Origin: an uncultured Opitutales bacterium | GTDB lineage: Bacteria > Verrucomicrobiota > Verrucomicrobiia > Opitutales > Intestinicryptomonadaceae | Direction of reading: 5' to 3' | Assembly: GCA_944389215.1 (NCBI GenBank) | Contig: CALXLN010000101.1 | Span: 1-43,659 of the forward strand | Length of the DNA stretch: 43,659 bases | In this document: in pieces, positions 35,084-43,405 of the stretch | Layout of the letters: every line of letters begins with the position of its first letter | Position numbering within the stretch: the stretch's first letter is position 1 | Made by a program: the position numbers and the translations under genes | The notes under the pieces: model-generated | What the model saw: the letters and a program-made list of their open reading frames with translations, nothing else | Database searches by the model: none | Told to the model about the DNA's origin: nothing

Positions 35084-36403
35084 ATGAAAAGAACATTGAA
35101 GCTTGGATTGTTGGGGGCTGTTTTTGTACTGTGCGCGATTGTTGCAGTAAACGCCGAAACTAAAACCGAAGGAGACTACACTCTACATATAAAGGCCACT
35201 GCCGACGGTTCCGTTTACAAGCGGGGCGACACCGCCGACTTCCTTTTAACGGTAACAAAAAAAGACGGCTCAAAAGCGGAGGATTTGGATGTGGGTTGGG
35301 AAATATCCAAAGACAGCGTCGAGCCTAAGGCGTACGGCAAATCCAAGCTTGCCGACGGAAAATTGAAAGTTTCGGGAAAATTGGACGAGTCGGGATTTCT
35401 CAAATGTTCCATGATTGTAACTCTTCCCGGCGGCAAAAAGGTGCAAATGCTTGCGGGCGCAGGATTCGCCCCCGCGGAAATAGAGCCTAGCATGCCGGTT
35501 CCTGATGATTTTAAAGCTTATTGGGACAAGCAGCGCGAAATCCTTTCCGCCATTCCTATGAACGCAAAAATGTCCCGCGTAGATTACAAAGACCCGAAAA
35601 TAGAGGTTTTCGACGTTCAAGCCGATTCTTTCAACGGCCTTATGACAGGTTATTATGCGCGTCCGGCGGGAGCCAAGCCCAAGAGCTGCCCTGCGGTTGT
35701 TCTGCCGCACGGGGCGGGGGTTTACACTTCGTGGATGGGCAACGCCGTAAATTGGGCGAACAAGGGCTTTATCGCTTTGGATTTTAACGCGCACGGAATC
35801 AAGAACGGGCAGCCCCAGGAGTTTTACGACAATTTGAAAAAAGGCGAATTAAATGGATATCCGCACTTCGGGGCAAACGACCGCGATAAAACTTTTTTCC
35901 GCACTCTTTATATGCGCTTAATGCGCGCCATGGACTTTCTAAAAGCCCAGCCGGAATGGGACGGAAAAGTTCTAGTCGCCTACGGTACCAGCCAGGGCGG
36001 GGGGCAGGCTATCGCCGCCGCGGCTCTCGACGACAAAGTTTCTCTCACTGTGCCTTTTGTGCCGGCGATTTGCGACCACAGCGGAATAACAATAGGCAGA
36101 ACCAACGGATGGCCCCACTTTACCAAGCTCGACAAAGACGGCAAATATCGCAAAGACATAGTCGAGGCTGCGCGGTATATAGACGCAATGAATTTTGCGG
36201 CTTTCATAAAGTGTCCGGCAATTTTTACTGTGGGATACGCCGACCCAACATGCCAGCCGACTTCCGTGTACGCAGCATATGCAAACGTAAAATCTCCCAA
36301 GAAGATATACGTTTTAGAGGAGGCGCGCCATACTGTGCCGGCCCAACACTATAAAAAAGTTTTCGACGAAGTTGTTAAGTACGTCGAAGAATCTAAGAAA
36401 TAG
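35084..36403 (+). CDS. Secreted CE7-type acetyl(xylan) esterase with N-terminal Ig-like domain
   Basis: A 439-residue secreted esterase of the alpha/beta-hydrolase fold. It has a signal peptide (about residues 1-25, cut after VNA). Residues about 30-140 form a beta-rich, Ig-like domain that ordinary CE7 enzymes (about 320 residues) lack. The catalytic domain starts at PVPDDFKAYWDKQREIL, the normal CE7/AXE1 beginning. The nucleophile is S303 in AYGTSQGGGQA; the C-terminal EARHTVPAQHY supplies the histidine, where CE7 enzymes usually read HE. It probably removes acetyl groups from hemicellulose or small acetylated sugars outside the cytosol. It stands alone before the histidine phosphatase. Confidence 0.88.
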   Translation: MKRTLKLGLLGAVFVLCAIVAVNAETKTEGDYTLHIKATADGSVYKRGDTADFLLTVTKKDGSKAEDLDVGWEISKDSVEPKAYGKSKLADGKLKVSGKLDESGFLKCSMIVTLPGGKKVQMLAGAGFAPAEIEPSMPVPDDFKAYWDKQREILSAIPMNAKMSRVDYKDPKIEVFDVQADSFNGLMTGYYARPAGAKPKSCPAVVLPHGAGVYTSWMGNAVNWANKGFIALDFNAHGIKNGQPQEFYDNLKKGELNGYPHFGANDRDKTFFRTLYMRLMRAMDFLKAQPEWDGKVLVAYGTSQGGGQAIAAAALDDKVSLTVPFVPAICDHSGITIGRTNGWPHFTKLDKDGKYRKDIVEAARYIDAMNFAAFIKCPAIFTVGYADPTCQPTSVYAAYANVKSPKKIYVLEEARHTVPAQHYKKVFDEVVKYVEESKK

Positions 36404-36550
36404 ATTTGGGACAATCTTACAGCCTGTAAAAATTAGGAAATGTTTAAGTTTTTGCTGAAAATAAGCGGAAATGGCCTAATAACTATTGTTTTATTACGAT
36501 ATAAATTTTGTCCGCATATTGAATAGCAGTTCGTAGGCGGCGGGATTTGT

Positions 36551-37285
36551 ATGAACATATTAAAAACTTTTATAATAGCTGTAATTGCCGTTTCCGCATT
36601 TCAATTTTCGCATGCGGAGCCGCAGGACGGGGCAAGGGATTATATAAAAATAATAGTAGCTCGCCACGCCCAGCGGCCTTCGGGCGGAGATCCGTCGCTT
36701 ACCGAGCTCGGACGCAAACAGGCGCAAATGCTTGCCGAGCGCATAAAGTCGATTGGTTTCGACGGAAAAATTTACGTTTCTCCATATTTGCGCACGGTTG
36801 AGACGGGAATCGCCGTAGCGAAGCTTTTCGGGCAAAAAGTGCTCTTGGAGCCGTCCGTGCAAGAGCGCACTCATTTGCCGGGAACTCCGGATATAAAGGG
36901 CAAGACCCAAGCCGAGCTTGAGGCCATGTTTCCCGGTTGTGTTTCGGGAATTCCTAAATTGGAATATCCATGGGTTTATGACGACAACTATGGGGATATT
37001 CTAAAGGAGCGCGTGGAAAACTTTATAAAAAATGCCGTTTCCGGCAATTCGTGCGATGTCGTAATAATAACGCACAAAGCGGGCGTTGCTGCAGCCGTCG
37101 ATTATTTGGCGAAGATGGCAAATATTGATTTGCAGGCGCCCGTATGGAATTGTTTTATGGTTTATTTTATCCGCAAAAAAGACGGGCAAATAGAATATGT
37201 TGGCAGCGGAGTGGATTTTATTCCTCCTCAGGATGTAACCAACAACTTTAAAGAGCCGTTGGTTGGCCCTCTGAAGAAACCTTAA
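36551..37285 (+). CDS. Secreted histidine phosphatase (phosphoglycerate mutase-like fold)
   Basis: A 244-residue protein with a signal peptide (cut near SHA, residue about 22), hence periplasmic or secreted. It has the branch-1 histidine phosphatase pattern: catalytic H39 in VARHAQRP, where the usual RHG has become RHA, LTELGRKQAQMLAERI, the second Arg in SPYLRTVETGIAVA, ERTHLPG with the acid Glu, and the second His in IITHKAGVAAAVDYLA. The substrate is unknown; secreted members often release phosphate from sugar phosphates or other metabolites. It is transcribed alone or from the esterase upstream (147-bp gap with AT-rich bases). Confidence 0.88.
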   Translation: MNILKTFIIAVIAVSAFQFSHAEPQDGARDYIKIIVARHAQRPSGGDPSLTELGRKQAQMLAERIKSIGFDGKIYVSPYLRTVETGIAVAKLFGQKVLLEPSVQERTHLPGTPDIKGKTQAELEAMFPGCVSGIPKLEYPWVYDDNYGDILKERVENFIKNAVSGNSCDVVIITHKAGVAAAVDYLAKMANIDLQAPVWNCFMVYFIRKKDGQIEYVGSGVDFIPPQDVTNNFKEPLVGPLKKP

Positions 37286-37402
37286 TTTGCGCCGGAGAAT
37301 CTTGGTTCCCGCCGTAAATACCACTCCCTGGGTAAAGATTGGAGTAGGGGAATTTTTTGGTTGGAAGGCGCTAATTTTTATGACTGCAACAAAAAGCGCG
37401 CA

Positions 37403-37439
37403 AAAAAAAGAGACCGCCAAACGTGCGGTCTCTTTTTTT
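37403..37439. terminator. Bidirectional terminator between the phosphatase and GH97 genes
   Basis: A 15-bp perfect stem (37403-37417 with 37425-37439) with a 7-nt loop. The outer seven pairs are A-T, giving a T run on both strands. Confidence 0.9.
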
Positions 37440-37454
37440 GCGGCAGGCGCAAGA

Positions 37455-39479
37455 TTAGAATAGGCCTATTCCGAAGATTTCGAATTCCTTGGGCGTGAGT
37501 TTTATTGCAAAACCGCCGCCTTTTTTCATGGTAATTTTCATCTTTGTTGTGGAGTCCACATCCTTAAATTCGCGCTTGTAGTCGCGCGCAAGTTTGTTGG
37601 AATTTACGGAGTCGCGTATGATTTCCGCTTTGTATTCCGTGTCTTCCGGAAGGATTTTCGAGAAATCTATTTCCACTTCGCGCTCGTTCCAGTCGTTCAT
37701 TCCACCGACATACCAATTGTCGCCGCTGCGGCGGGCAACAACCACAAACTCGCCGATTTTTCCGTCGAGAGCTTTAGTGTCGTCCCAAGTGGTGGGAGTG
37801 TTGGCTATAAAGTTTAGAATGTCGGGAGCTTTGAGGTATTCAGTTGCGGAGTCGCACATCATTTGTACGGGCGCGTAATAGAGTACATACATAGAGACCA
37901 TATGCGCGCGCGTTCCCTTTGCCTGCGGCTGATTGGAGCAGGTTTTGAATTCTTTTTGCGCCACATTTGTCATCGCGCCCGGAGTGTAATCCATTGGCCC
38001 TTGCAGCATTCTGGTGTAAACTAAGTCTATGTTATGGCTCGGCTCCAAACCGGGGGAGAATTTGTTAAATTCGCAGCCGTGGACGCCTTCAAAATTTATC
38101 GTATTGGGATATGTGCGCTGCAAGCCTGCGGGTTTGGGGCATCCGTGGAAGTCCACCACCATCTTGCGCTCGGCGGCGAGCTTTGACATCCTTTCAAAGA
38201 ATTCAATCGCCTGCTGGTCGTCGCGGTCGGTAAAGTCTATTTTCACGCCGTCGGCGCCCCATTGCTTCATTCTGTCGAAACCTTCAACGGAATATTTGTC
38301 TATCGACTGGGCGAGTACCCAGAGGAGAATTTTTACGTCTTTTTCATGCGCGTATTTTATGAGCGCAGGAACGTCCACAAAAGGTTTGCCTGAGCGCATT
38401 GCCTCGTCGATATTTTTATCCATTTCGCCGACGTCCGCCCCTGTTAGCCAACCTGCGTCGAAAAGCACATAGGGGATGTTATTGTCGGCTGCGTAGTCGA
38501 TTAAATAGCGGTATGTTTCTTCGTTGAGGCCGGTTTTGAAATCGACGCCTTCAAGATTCCAGTTGTTCCACCATTCCCATACGCAAGTTCCTGGCTTTAT
38601 CCAAGAGGTGTCTTTTATTACGGAAGGGCGGGCGAGTTTGTAAACTGTGTCGTTGTCGGCAAGGTCTATATCCTTGCGCGCCACGATAAACGCCCTCCAC
38701 GGAAATTCGCGCGTGGCGGATGTTTTTGCGATATACTTCTCTCCTTCGCCAACCTTGCGTATAAAGTTGGAGCTTTGAACCAAAGTTTTTGGCTTTTTAG
38801 AGAAGAGCGCCTGCGGTTGAGATGCAGACTTGGGATAATTCACGCGGATTCCCGGATATCCCCAGAGGTCCGATTCTACCATTGCCACGGTGTAGCCGTC
38901 CTTCATGTAAAGGAAAGGCATTGAGGCGCTATGGTGGTTCTTCATATCGGCGACAGTTCCGCGGATAAACGCGCGCTCAAACGAGTCTTGCGGGCCTTTT
39001 ACAAAATGCGCTATTATTTTGTCGGAATCTGCGAACGGAAATTTGAGAGTTTCGTCGAACACAATCATGTCTCCGGTGCCAAGGTCTGTGGCAAAACGGT
39101 ATGCAACTGCTTCATCGTAGGCGCGGACTATGAGCTTGTAGCCTTTGAAATCAACTTCAAGCTGGTTGTATTTGTCCTTAATTTGCTTGCGGATGCCCCA
39201 TGGAGCGTCGATTACGCCGTCGTGCGACGTGAGCGCCGAACCGGTGGCTTTGGCGTCAACGCCGATTTTGCCCTTGTCGGTATCCATTCCGATGACGCAT
39301 TCGTTCATCAATGTTTTGCCGTCAGCCTTTAAAGTAAAAGTCAGTTTAGAACCGTCGTTTACAATGGCTTCTAGCTTCCCGTCCGGAGACTTTACAGAGA
39401 ATGTTTCCGCAATCGCGCTTGTGCAAAATAACCATGCAAAAGCGATTGCCGTTGAAGTTCTAAAAATGCAGTTATTCAT
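37455..39479 (-). CDS. GH97 family alpha-glycosidase (alpha-galactosidase or alpha-glucosidase), exported
   Basis: A 674-residue glycoside hydrolase of family 97. The start at 39479 begins the signal peptide (MNNCIFRTSTAIAFAWLFCT, cut after AIA). An upstream ATG at 39521 is less likely. The order is the N-terminal beta-sandwich (about 25-270), the (beta/alpha)8 domain (about 285-560) and the C-terminal beta domain. Family blocks are GTCVWEWWNNWNLEG, YVLFDAGWL, GVKIDFTDRDDQ with D415, FHGCPKPAGLQRTYPN, and FEGVHGCEF with E464 and E470. From memory, retaining GH97 alpha-galactosidases use an Asp in the DFxDRD strand, whereas the inverting SusB type uses two glutamates. The Asp here therefore favours the retaining group, which is inference. 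Confidence 0.93.
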   Translation of the reverse strand: MNNCIFRTSTAIAFAWLFCTSAIAETFSVKSPDGKLEAIVNDGSKLTFTLKADGKTLMNECVIGMDTDKGKIGVDAKATGSALTSHDGVIDAPWGIRKQIKDKYNQLEVDFKGYKLIVRAYDEAVAYRFATDLGTGDMIVFDETLKFPFADSDKIIAHFVKGPQDSFERAFIRGTVADMKNHHSASMPFLYMKDGYTVAMVESDLWGYPGIRVNYPKSASQPQALFSKKPKTLVQSSNFIRKVGEGEKYIAKTSATREFPWRAFIVARKDIDLADNDTVYKLARPSVIKDTSWIKPGTCVWEWWNNWNLEGVDFKTGLNEETYRYLIDYAADNNIPYVLFDAGWLTGADVGEMDKNIDEAMRSGKPFVDVPALIKYAHEKDVKILLWVLAQSIDKYSVEGFDRMKQWGADGVKIDFTDRDDQQAIEFFERMSKLAAERKMVVDFHGCPKPAGLQRTYPNTINFEGVHGCEFNKFSPGLEPSHNIDLVYTRMLQGPMDYTPGAMTNVAQKEFKTCSNQPQAKGTRAHMVSMYVLYYAPVQMMCDSATEYLKAPDILNFIANTPTTWDDTKALDGKIGEFVVVARRSGDNWYVGGMNDWNEREVEIDFSKILPEDTEYKAEIIRDSVNSNKLARDYKREFKDVDSTTKMKITMKKGGGFAIKLTPKEFEIFGIGLF

Positions 39480-39645
39480 ACCTAAACTATATTGGCACAG
39501 GGTTTTTGTATGGTCAAACATATTTTCGGCGCGCGGAGCGGATACGGAAGTTCTTTATAAAAATTTTGTATGGGCAAAAATTTTTGTTGAGTTATTTTTT
39601 TGCGGGGACATATTCTAAAAGTTCATTTAATCCAGATTAAAGACT

Positions 39646-40638
39646 ATGGTATCATATAAAGAACTCGTTTTTGTTAATTCGCGCGAGCTTTTCAAAAAAG
39701 CTATTGAAGGCAAATATGCTATTCCCGCGTTTAACTTCAATAATATGGAACAAATGCAGGCCATTATCCAGGCTTGCGTTGAAACAAGGTCTCCCGTTAT
39801 CCTGCAGGTTTCCAGCGGTGCGCGCAAATACGCCAATCAGACACTTCTGCGCTATATGGCTCAGGGCGCTTGCGAATACGCCAAGGAACTCGGCTGCAAT
39901 ATTCCGATTGTTCTGCACCTCGACCACGGAAATTCCTTTGAGCTTTGCAAATCATGCGTAGATTACGGATTCTCTTCTGTCATGATAGACGGCTCGGCTC
40001 TTCCCTATGAAGAAAATGTCGAATTGGCGAAGAAAGTTGTGGATTATGCCCACCAATACGACGTTACCGTTGAAGGCGAACTTGGAGTTCTTGCCGGCAT
40101 AGAGGACGAAGTTTCGCACGAGACACATTCCTATACGCGCCCGGAAGAAGTAGAAGACTTTGTAAAGAAAACGGGAGTTGACTCTTTGGCGATTTCTATT
40201 GGAACATCGCACGGAGCCTACAAGTTTAGGCCCGAACAGTGCACTCGCAACGCTGAAGGCAGGCTTGTCCCGCCGCCGCTTCGTTTCGACATCTTGAAAG
40301 AAGTCGAAAAGCGCATCCCGGGATTCCCGATTGTTCTGCACGGTTCTTCGTCTGTTCCGCAGCAATATGTTGACATCATCAACAAGTTTGGCGGAAAACT
40401 CGAAGCTGCTGTCGGTATTCCTGAAGAGCAGCTCCGCAAGGCTGCTGAATCCGCAGTTTGCAAAATCAACATCGACTCCGACGGCCGCTTGGCAATGACG
40501 GCTGCGATTCGCGAAGTATTCGCTGAAAAGCCGGCTGAATTCGATCCGCGCAAATATCTCGGGCCTGCGCGCGACGAGCTCAAAAAGCTTTACATGCACA
40601 AGGTTGTCAACGTGCTCGGTTCCGCCAACAAGGCGTAG
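39646..40638 (+). CDS. fba: Class II fructose-1,6-bisphosphate aldolase
   Basis: A zinc-dependent aldolase of 330 residues that interconverts fructose-1,6-bisphosphate with two triose phosphates in glycolysis and gluconeogenesis. It has AIPAFNFNNMEQMQAII at the start, zinc-site motifs HLDHGNSFELCK and EGELGVLAGIEDE, the IGTSHGAYKF histidine segment, IVLHGSSSVPQQY, and the KINIDSDGRLAMTAAIRE phosphate-binding segment. The class IIA/IIB subtype is not certain. It stands alone, with its own terminator and convergent thrS downstream. Confidence 0.96.
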   Translation: MVSYKELVFVNSRELFKKAIEGKYAIPAFNFNNMEQMQAIIQACVETRSPVILQVSSGARKYANQTLLRYMAQGACEYAKELGCNIPIVLHLDHGNSFELCKSCVDYGFSSVMIDGSALPYEENVELAKKVVDYAHQYDVTVEGELGVLAGIEDEVSHETHSYTRPEEVEDFVKKTGVDSLAISIGTSHGAYKFRPEQCTRNAEGRLVPPPLRFDILKEVEKRIPGFPIVLHGSSSVPQQYVDIINKFGGKLEAAVGIPEEQLRKAAESAVCKINIDSDGRLAMTAAIREVFAEKPAEFDPRKYLGPARDELKKLYMHKVVNVLGSANKA

Positions 40639-40657
40639 TCGGACTGAAACGTATTTT

Positions 40658-40690
40658 AAAAGCGGCGCTGGTTTTAGCGCCGCTTTTTTT
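40658..40690 (+). terminator. Rho-independent terminator after fba
   Basis: A 12-bp perfect stem (40658-40669 with 40676-40687) with a 6-nt loop and a run of seven T residues. Confidence 0.93.
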
Positions 40691-40823
40691 GCCGCAGCAA
40701 GCTGCCCGTTTTTTATCCGTCGCTTAGTTTAATGCGCAGCCTGCTTGAAATAGCATTGCAAAGATTGGATGAAAAATGCGCCCTTTTGCGCGGATTGAAA
40801 GCGGGCGGCGTAAAGTTGCGGAG

Positions 40824-40853
40824 AAAAAACGGGGCGGTTTTGCAACCGTCCCG
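40824..40853 (-). terminator. Rho-independent terminator after thrS
   Basis: On the minus strand a 9-bp stem with one A-C mismatch and a GCAA loop is followed by GTTTTTT, about 27 nt past the thrS stop. Confidence 0.8.
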
Positions 40854-40879
40854 CAAAATTTTGCCCGATGAAGCTGCGC

Positions 40880-42706
40880 TTAATAATTGTCCGGCAAGTG
40901 GCGCGAGGCAATGTCGGAAAGTATGAGCGATATAGCCTCGTCCGCGCTTTTGCTTCCTTCAAATTCCTTGCGTATCCTGGAGCGCACCGATACTGCGTTT
41001 TCGGCAGCTTCTTTTTTGCCTATGACAAACATATGCGGCACGCGTTCCGTTTCCGCCTTTCGGATTTTTGCCCCGAGTTTTTCGGCGCCTGCGTCCATTG
41101 AAACTCTTACACCCGCTTTTTTGAGTTTTGCAAAGACTTCGTCCGCGAAGGGAATTACCTCGTCGTTGAGCGTTAGTATGCGCACTTGTTCCGGGGCGAG
41201 CCACGTCGGGAAGTTGCCTCCAAAATGCTCGATAAGGACGCCCGTAAAGCGTTCAAGCGAGCCGAACGGCGCGCGGTGGATCATTATCGGGCGGTGCGGC
41301 TTGTTGTCGGCGCCGATGTAACTTAAATCGAAACGTTCGGGCAGATTGTAGTCAACCTGAACAGTGCCAAGCTGCCATTCCCTGCCGATTACATCCTTTA
41401 CGACAAAGTCGATTTTAGGCCCGTAGAATGCAGCTTCGCCTATTTCTTCGCTGAATTCCACTCCAAGCGAGCGCGCGGCTTTGCGGATTGCGGCTTCGGA
41501 TTTCTCCCAGTTTTCCTCCGAGCCCACATATTTGTCGCTCGCAGGGTCGCGCAGTGAAATTCGCACGCGGTAATCTCGCATTCCGATAGTTTCAAAGACC
41601 GATTTTACAAGGTCTAAGCAGCCTTGTATTTCGTCGTCGAGCTGTTCCGGAGTGCAGAAAATATGGGCGTCGTCCTGCGTGAATCCGCGGACTCTTGTCA
41701 TGCCGTTCAGTTCTCCGCTTTGCTCCCAGCGGTACACGTTGCCAAATTCCGCCAAGCGCACGGGAAGTTCGCGGTAGGAATGTGGGTCGCTCTTGTATAT
41801 TTCTACATGGAAAGGGCAGTTCATCGGCTTTAGAAGAAAACCTTCCACGTCGCCCGATTCGACTTTTTCTTCGAATTGCGAGACATTTAGGTTTTCTTTT
41901 GCCATTTTAGCCATGTCTTCGCGCTCTACAATCGGCACAAACTGCGATTCCTTGTAGTAGGGGAAGTGCCCGCTTGTGCGGAAGAGGCCAAGCTTGCCTA
42001 TATGGGGCGTGAAAACCTGCTGGTAGCCTTGCGCGCGTAAAAGCTCCAATATAAAATCTTGAAGGCTTTGGCGGACTATCGCGCCCTTGGGTTTCCATAG
42101 AATGAGGCCTTGTCCTACGCGGTCTACTATTGTAAAGAGTCCCATTTCCTTGCCTAACTTGCGGTGGTCGCGAAGTTTTGCTTCCTCTATCTGTTTGAGG
42201 TACTGCTCCAATTCCTCTTTAGATGCGAATGCAGTTCCGTATATGCGCTGGAGCTGCTGGTTATTTTCGTTGCCGCGGTGGTATGCGCCGGCTATTGATA
42301 AAAGTTTAAAGGCTTTTATGCGTTTTGTGTAGTCTACGTGAGGTCCGGCGCAAAGGTCGCAGAATTCTCCGTTGCGGTACATTGTGATTTTTTCGCCTTC
42401 CGGAACGTCGGCGAGCCTTCCCAGCTTAAATTTTGCCTGGCCGCTTTCTTCAATCATTTTCGCGGCGGTTGGGCGGTCGACTTCAATACGCTCGAAACGC
42501 TGGTTTTCGGCGATTATTTTCTTCATCTCGGCTTCAATGGCGGCCAAGTCTTCGGCGGTGAACTTATGGTCCAAGTCGAAGTCGTAATAAAAGCCCGTTT
42601 CGGTTGCTGGGCCGATGTCGAGCTTTGCGTTGGGGAACAATCTTAACACGGCAGTCGCCAAAACGTGAGACGCGCTGTGTCTTATTTTCAGTAGTTCTTC
42701 GTTCAT
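40880..42706 (-). CDS. thrS: Threonyl-tRNA synthetase lacking the TGS domain
   Basis: A class II aminoacyl-tRNA synthetase that charges tRNA-Thr. The start at 42706 (MNEELLKIRHSASHVLATAV) is preferred because a Shine-Dalgarno (AAAGGA) lies about 10 nt upstream. The protein has 608 residues and begins directly with the editing domain; the TGS domain (about the first 60 residues in E. coli ThrS) is missing. Editing-site motifs are HSASH and CDLCAGPHVDY. The catalytic core has GLILWKPKGAIVR, the zinc-site MNCPFHVEIY, motif 2 RWEQSGELNGMTRVRGF and motif 3 MIHRAPFGSLERF. The anticodon-binding domain (about 510-608) ends the protein. Editing therefore should remain, but the N-terminal contact with the tRNA is reduced. 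Confidence 0.96.
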   Translation of the reverse strand: MNEELLKIRHSASHVLATAVLRLFPNAKLDIGPATETGFYYDFDLDHKFTAEDLAAIEAEMKKIIAENQRFERIEVDRPTAAKMIEESGQAKFKLGRLADVPEGEKITMYRNGEFCDLCAGPHVDYTKRIKAFKLLSIAGAYHRGNENNQQLQRIYGTAFASKEELEQYLKQIEEAKLRDHRKLGKEMGLFTIVDRVGQGLILWKPKGAIVRQSLQDFILELLRAQGYQQVFTPHIGKLGLFRTSGHFPYYKESQFVPIVEREDMAKMAKENLNVSQFEEKVESGDVEGFLLKPMNCPFHVEIYKSDPHSYRELPVRLAEFGNVYRWEQSGELNGMTRVRGFTQDDAHIFCTPEQLDDEIQGCLDLVKSVFETIGMRDYRVRISLRDPASDKYVGSEENWEKSEAAIRKAARSLGVEFSEEIGEAAFYGPKIDFVVKDVIGREWQLGTVQVDYNLPERFDLSYIGADNKPHRPIMIHRAPFGSLERFTGVLIEHFGGNFPTWLAPEQVRILTLNDEVIPFADEVFAKLKKAGVRVSMDAGAEKLGAKIRKAETERVPHMFVIGKKEAAENAVSVRSRIRKEFEGSKSADEAISLILSDIASRHLPDNY

Positions 42707-43061
42707 ATGTATGTTTTCCTTTCGGGCTCCCCCGCTAAACAAACAGCGGTTCTGCCCATAGATTATTCAATAGTGTATCAGGGTTTGATTTTGTAAAGTT
42801 TTTTCTGAGTGGCGCGGTTTTATCTAAGGAGTGCGCAGTTTAGTTCTTTTCGGATGAGCGCATTAGGCAATCTTTTGATGCATTGCGGCAGTTTGAAGCG
42901 CATTTATTGTTCGAATTCGAGATGTTTAGGAGACAGATTTGAAGAATGTTGCGGTATATTTTTTCCCCGAAGTCAGTAAGTATTCTACGCATTTGGTATC
43001 ATTTTGCTAAGGGGGATTTTTCTTTCTCTCTGCGGGGGAATGGGTTGTAGGCGGCGTTAAA
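42707..43061. other. Spacer between thrS and the phage-like genes (355 bp)
   Basis: It holds the thrS leader, in which a CCGCT/AGCGG hairpin lies between about 42734 and 42751. After that I see nothing firm. A 34-codon ORF starts at 42946 (ATG) with AGGAGA upstream and ends at 43050. It is in a different frame from the following gene, and may be its frame-shifted 5' end. No tRNA or attachment site is recognised. Confidence 0.5.
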
Positions 43062-43355
43062 TTGCCGCCGACAAACCGCGCGCTCTTGGCGTGCTTTAAC
43101 TCTGACGCCGAATATTTGATGTCGATGACCCAGTCGGAACTGGCCTCGATGGACAACTGGGCGTGGGTGGAATGCATCAAAAACCTAACTCCGGTACTGC
43201 TCGATATGGAGGATCCTGCAGCGGCAAAGAGCATATGCAACAAGATTGAAAATGCCGCCGTGTTAAAAGGTCTGTCAGGAGAGGCAAAAAGCAGGCTGGA
43301 GGCGCTTGGCAAGGTGCTTTCAACAAGGGTGTTGGAATCTAAAATATTAAAATAG
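43062..43355 (+). CDS. Small ORF of probable prophage origin; start uncertain or 5' end disrupted
   Basis: 97 codons from a TTG at 43062. The first ATG is at 43119. The frame is open from 43011 with no ATG or GTG: it reads GGFFFLSAGEWVVGGVKLPP before joining TNRALLACFNSDAEYLM. The VGGVKLPP-like stretch looks like true coding sequence, so the natural start may lie further upstream and be cut off by the TAA at 43008 or a frame error at the neighbouring G run. The rest is helical (SELASMDNWAWVECIKNLTP; SKILK end). No domain is recognised. Prophage origin is inferred from the neighbour at 43406. Confidence 0.5.
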   Translation: MPPTNRALLACFNSDAEYLMSMTQSELASMDNWAWVECIKNLTPVLLDMEDPAAAKSICNKIENAAVLKGLSGEAKSRLEALGKVLSTRVLESKILK

Positions 43356-43362
43356 AAAGGGT

Positions 43363-43392
43363 GATGCAGGCGGATTGAAAACCGCCTGCATC
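43363..43392. other. Perfect 11-bp hairpin between the two phage-like ORFs
   Basis: Arms 43363-43373 and 43382-43392, with an 8-nt loop, starting 7 nt past one stop and ending 13 nt before the next ATG. There is no T run on either strand, so it is not a simple Rho-independent terminator; it could affect mRNA stability or access to the ribosome site of the next gene. Confidence 0.6.
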
Positions 43393-43405
43393 GGAATTGA
43401 AGTCT

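Noticed and set aside
40732..40926. 64-codon ORF between fba and thrS
   Set aside because: It runs across the thrS terminator and the thrS 3' end on the opposite strand and has no recognisable features.
42900..42930. tRNA T-loop-like GTTCGAATTC near 42910
   Set aside because: Flanking bases do not form the T stem, and no acceptor or anticodon arm is present.
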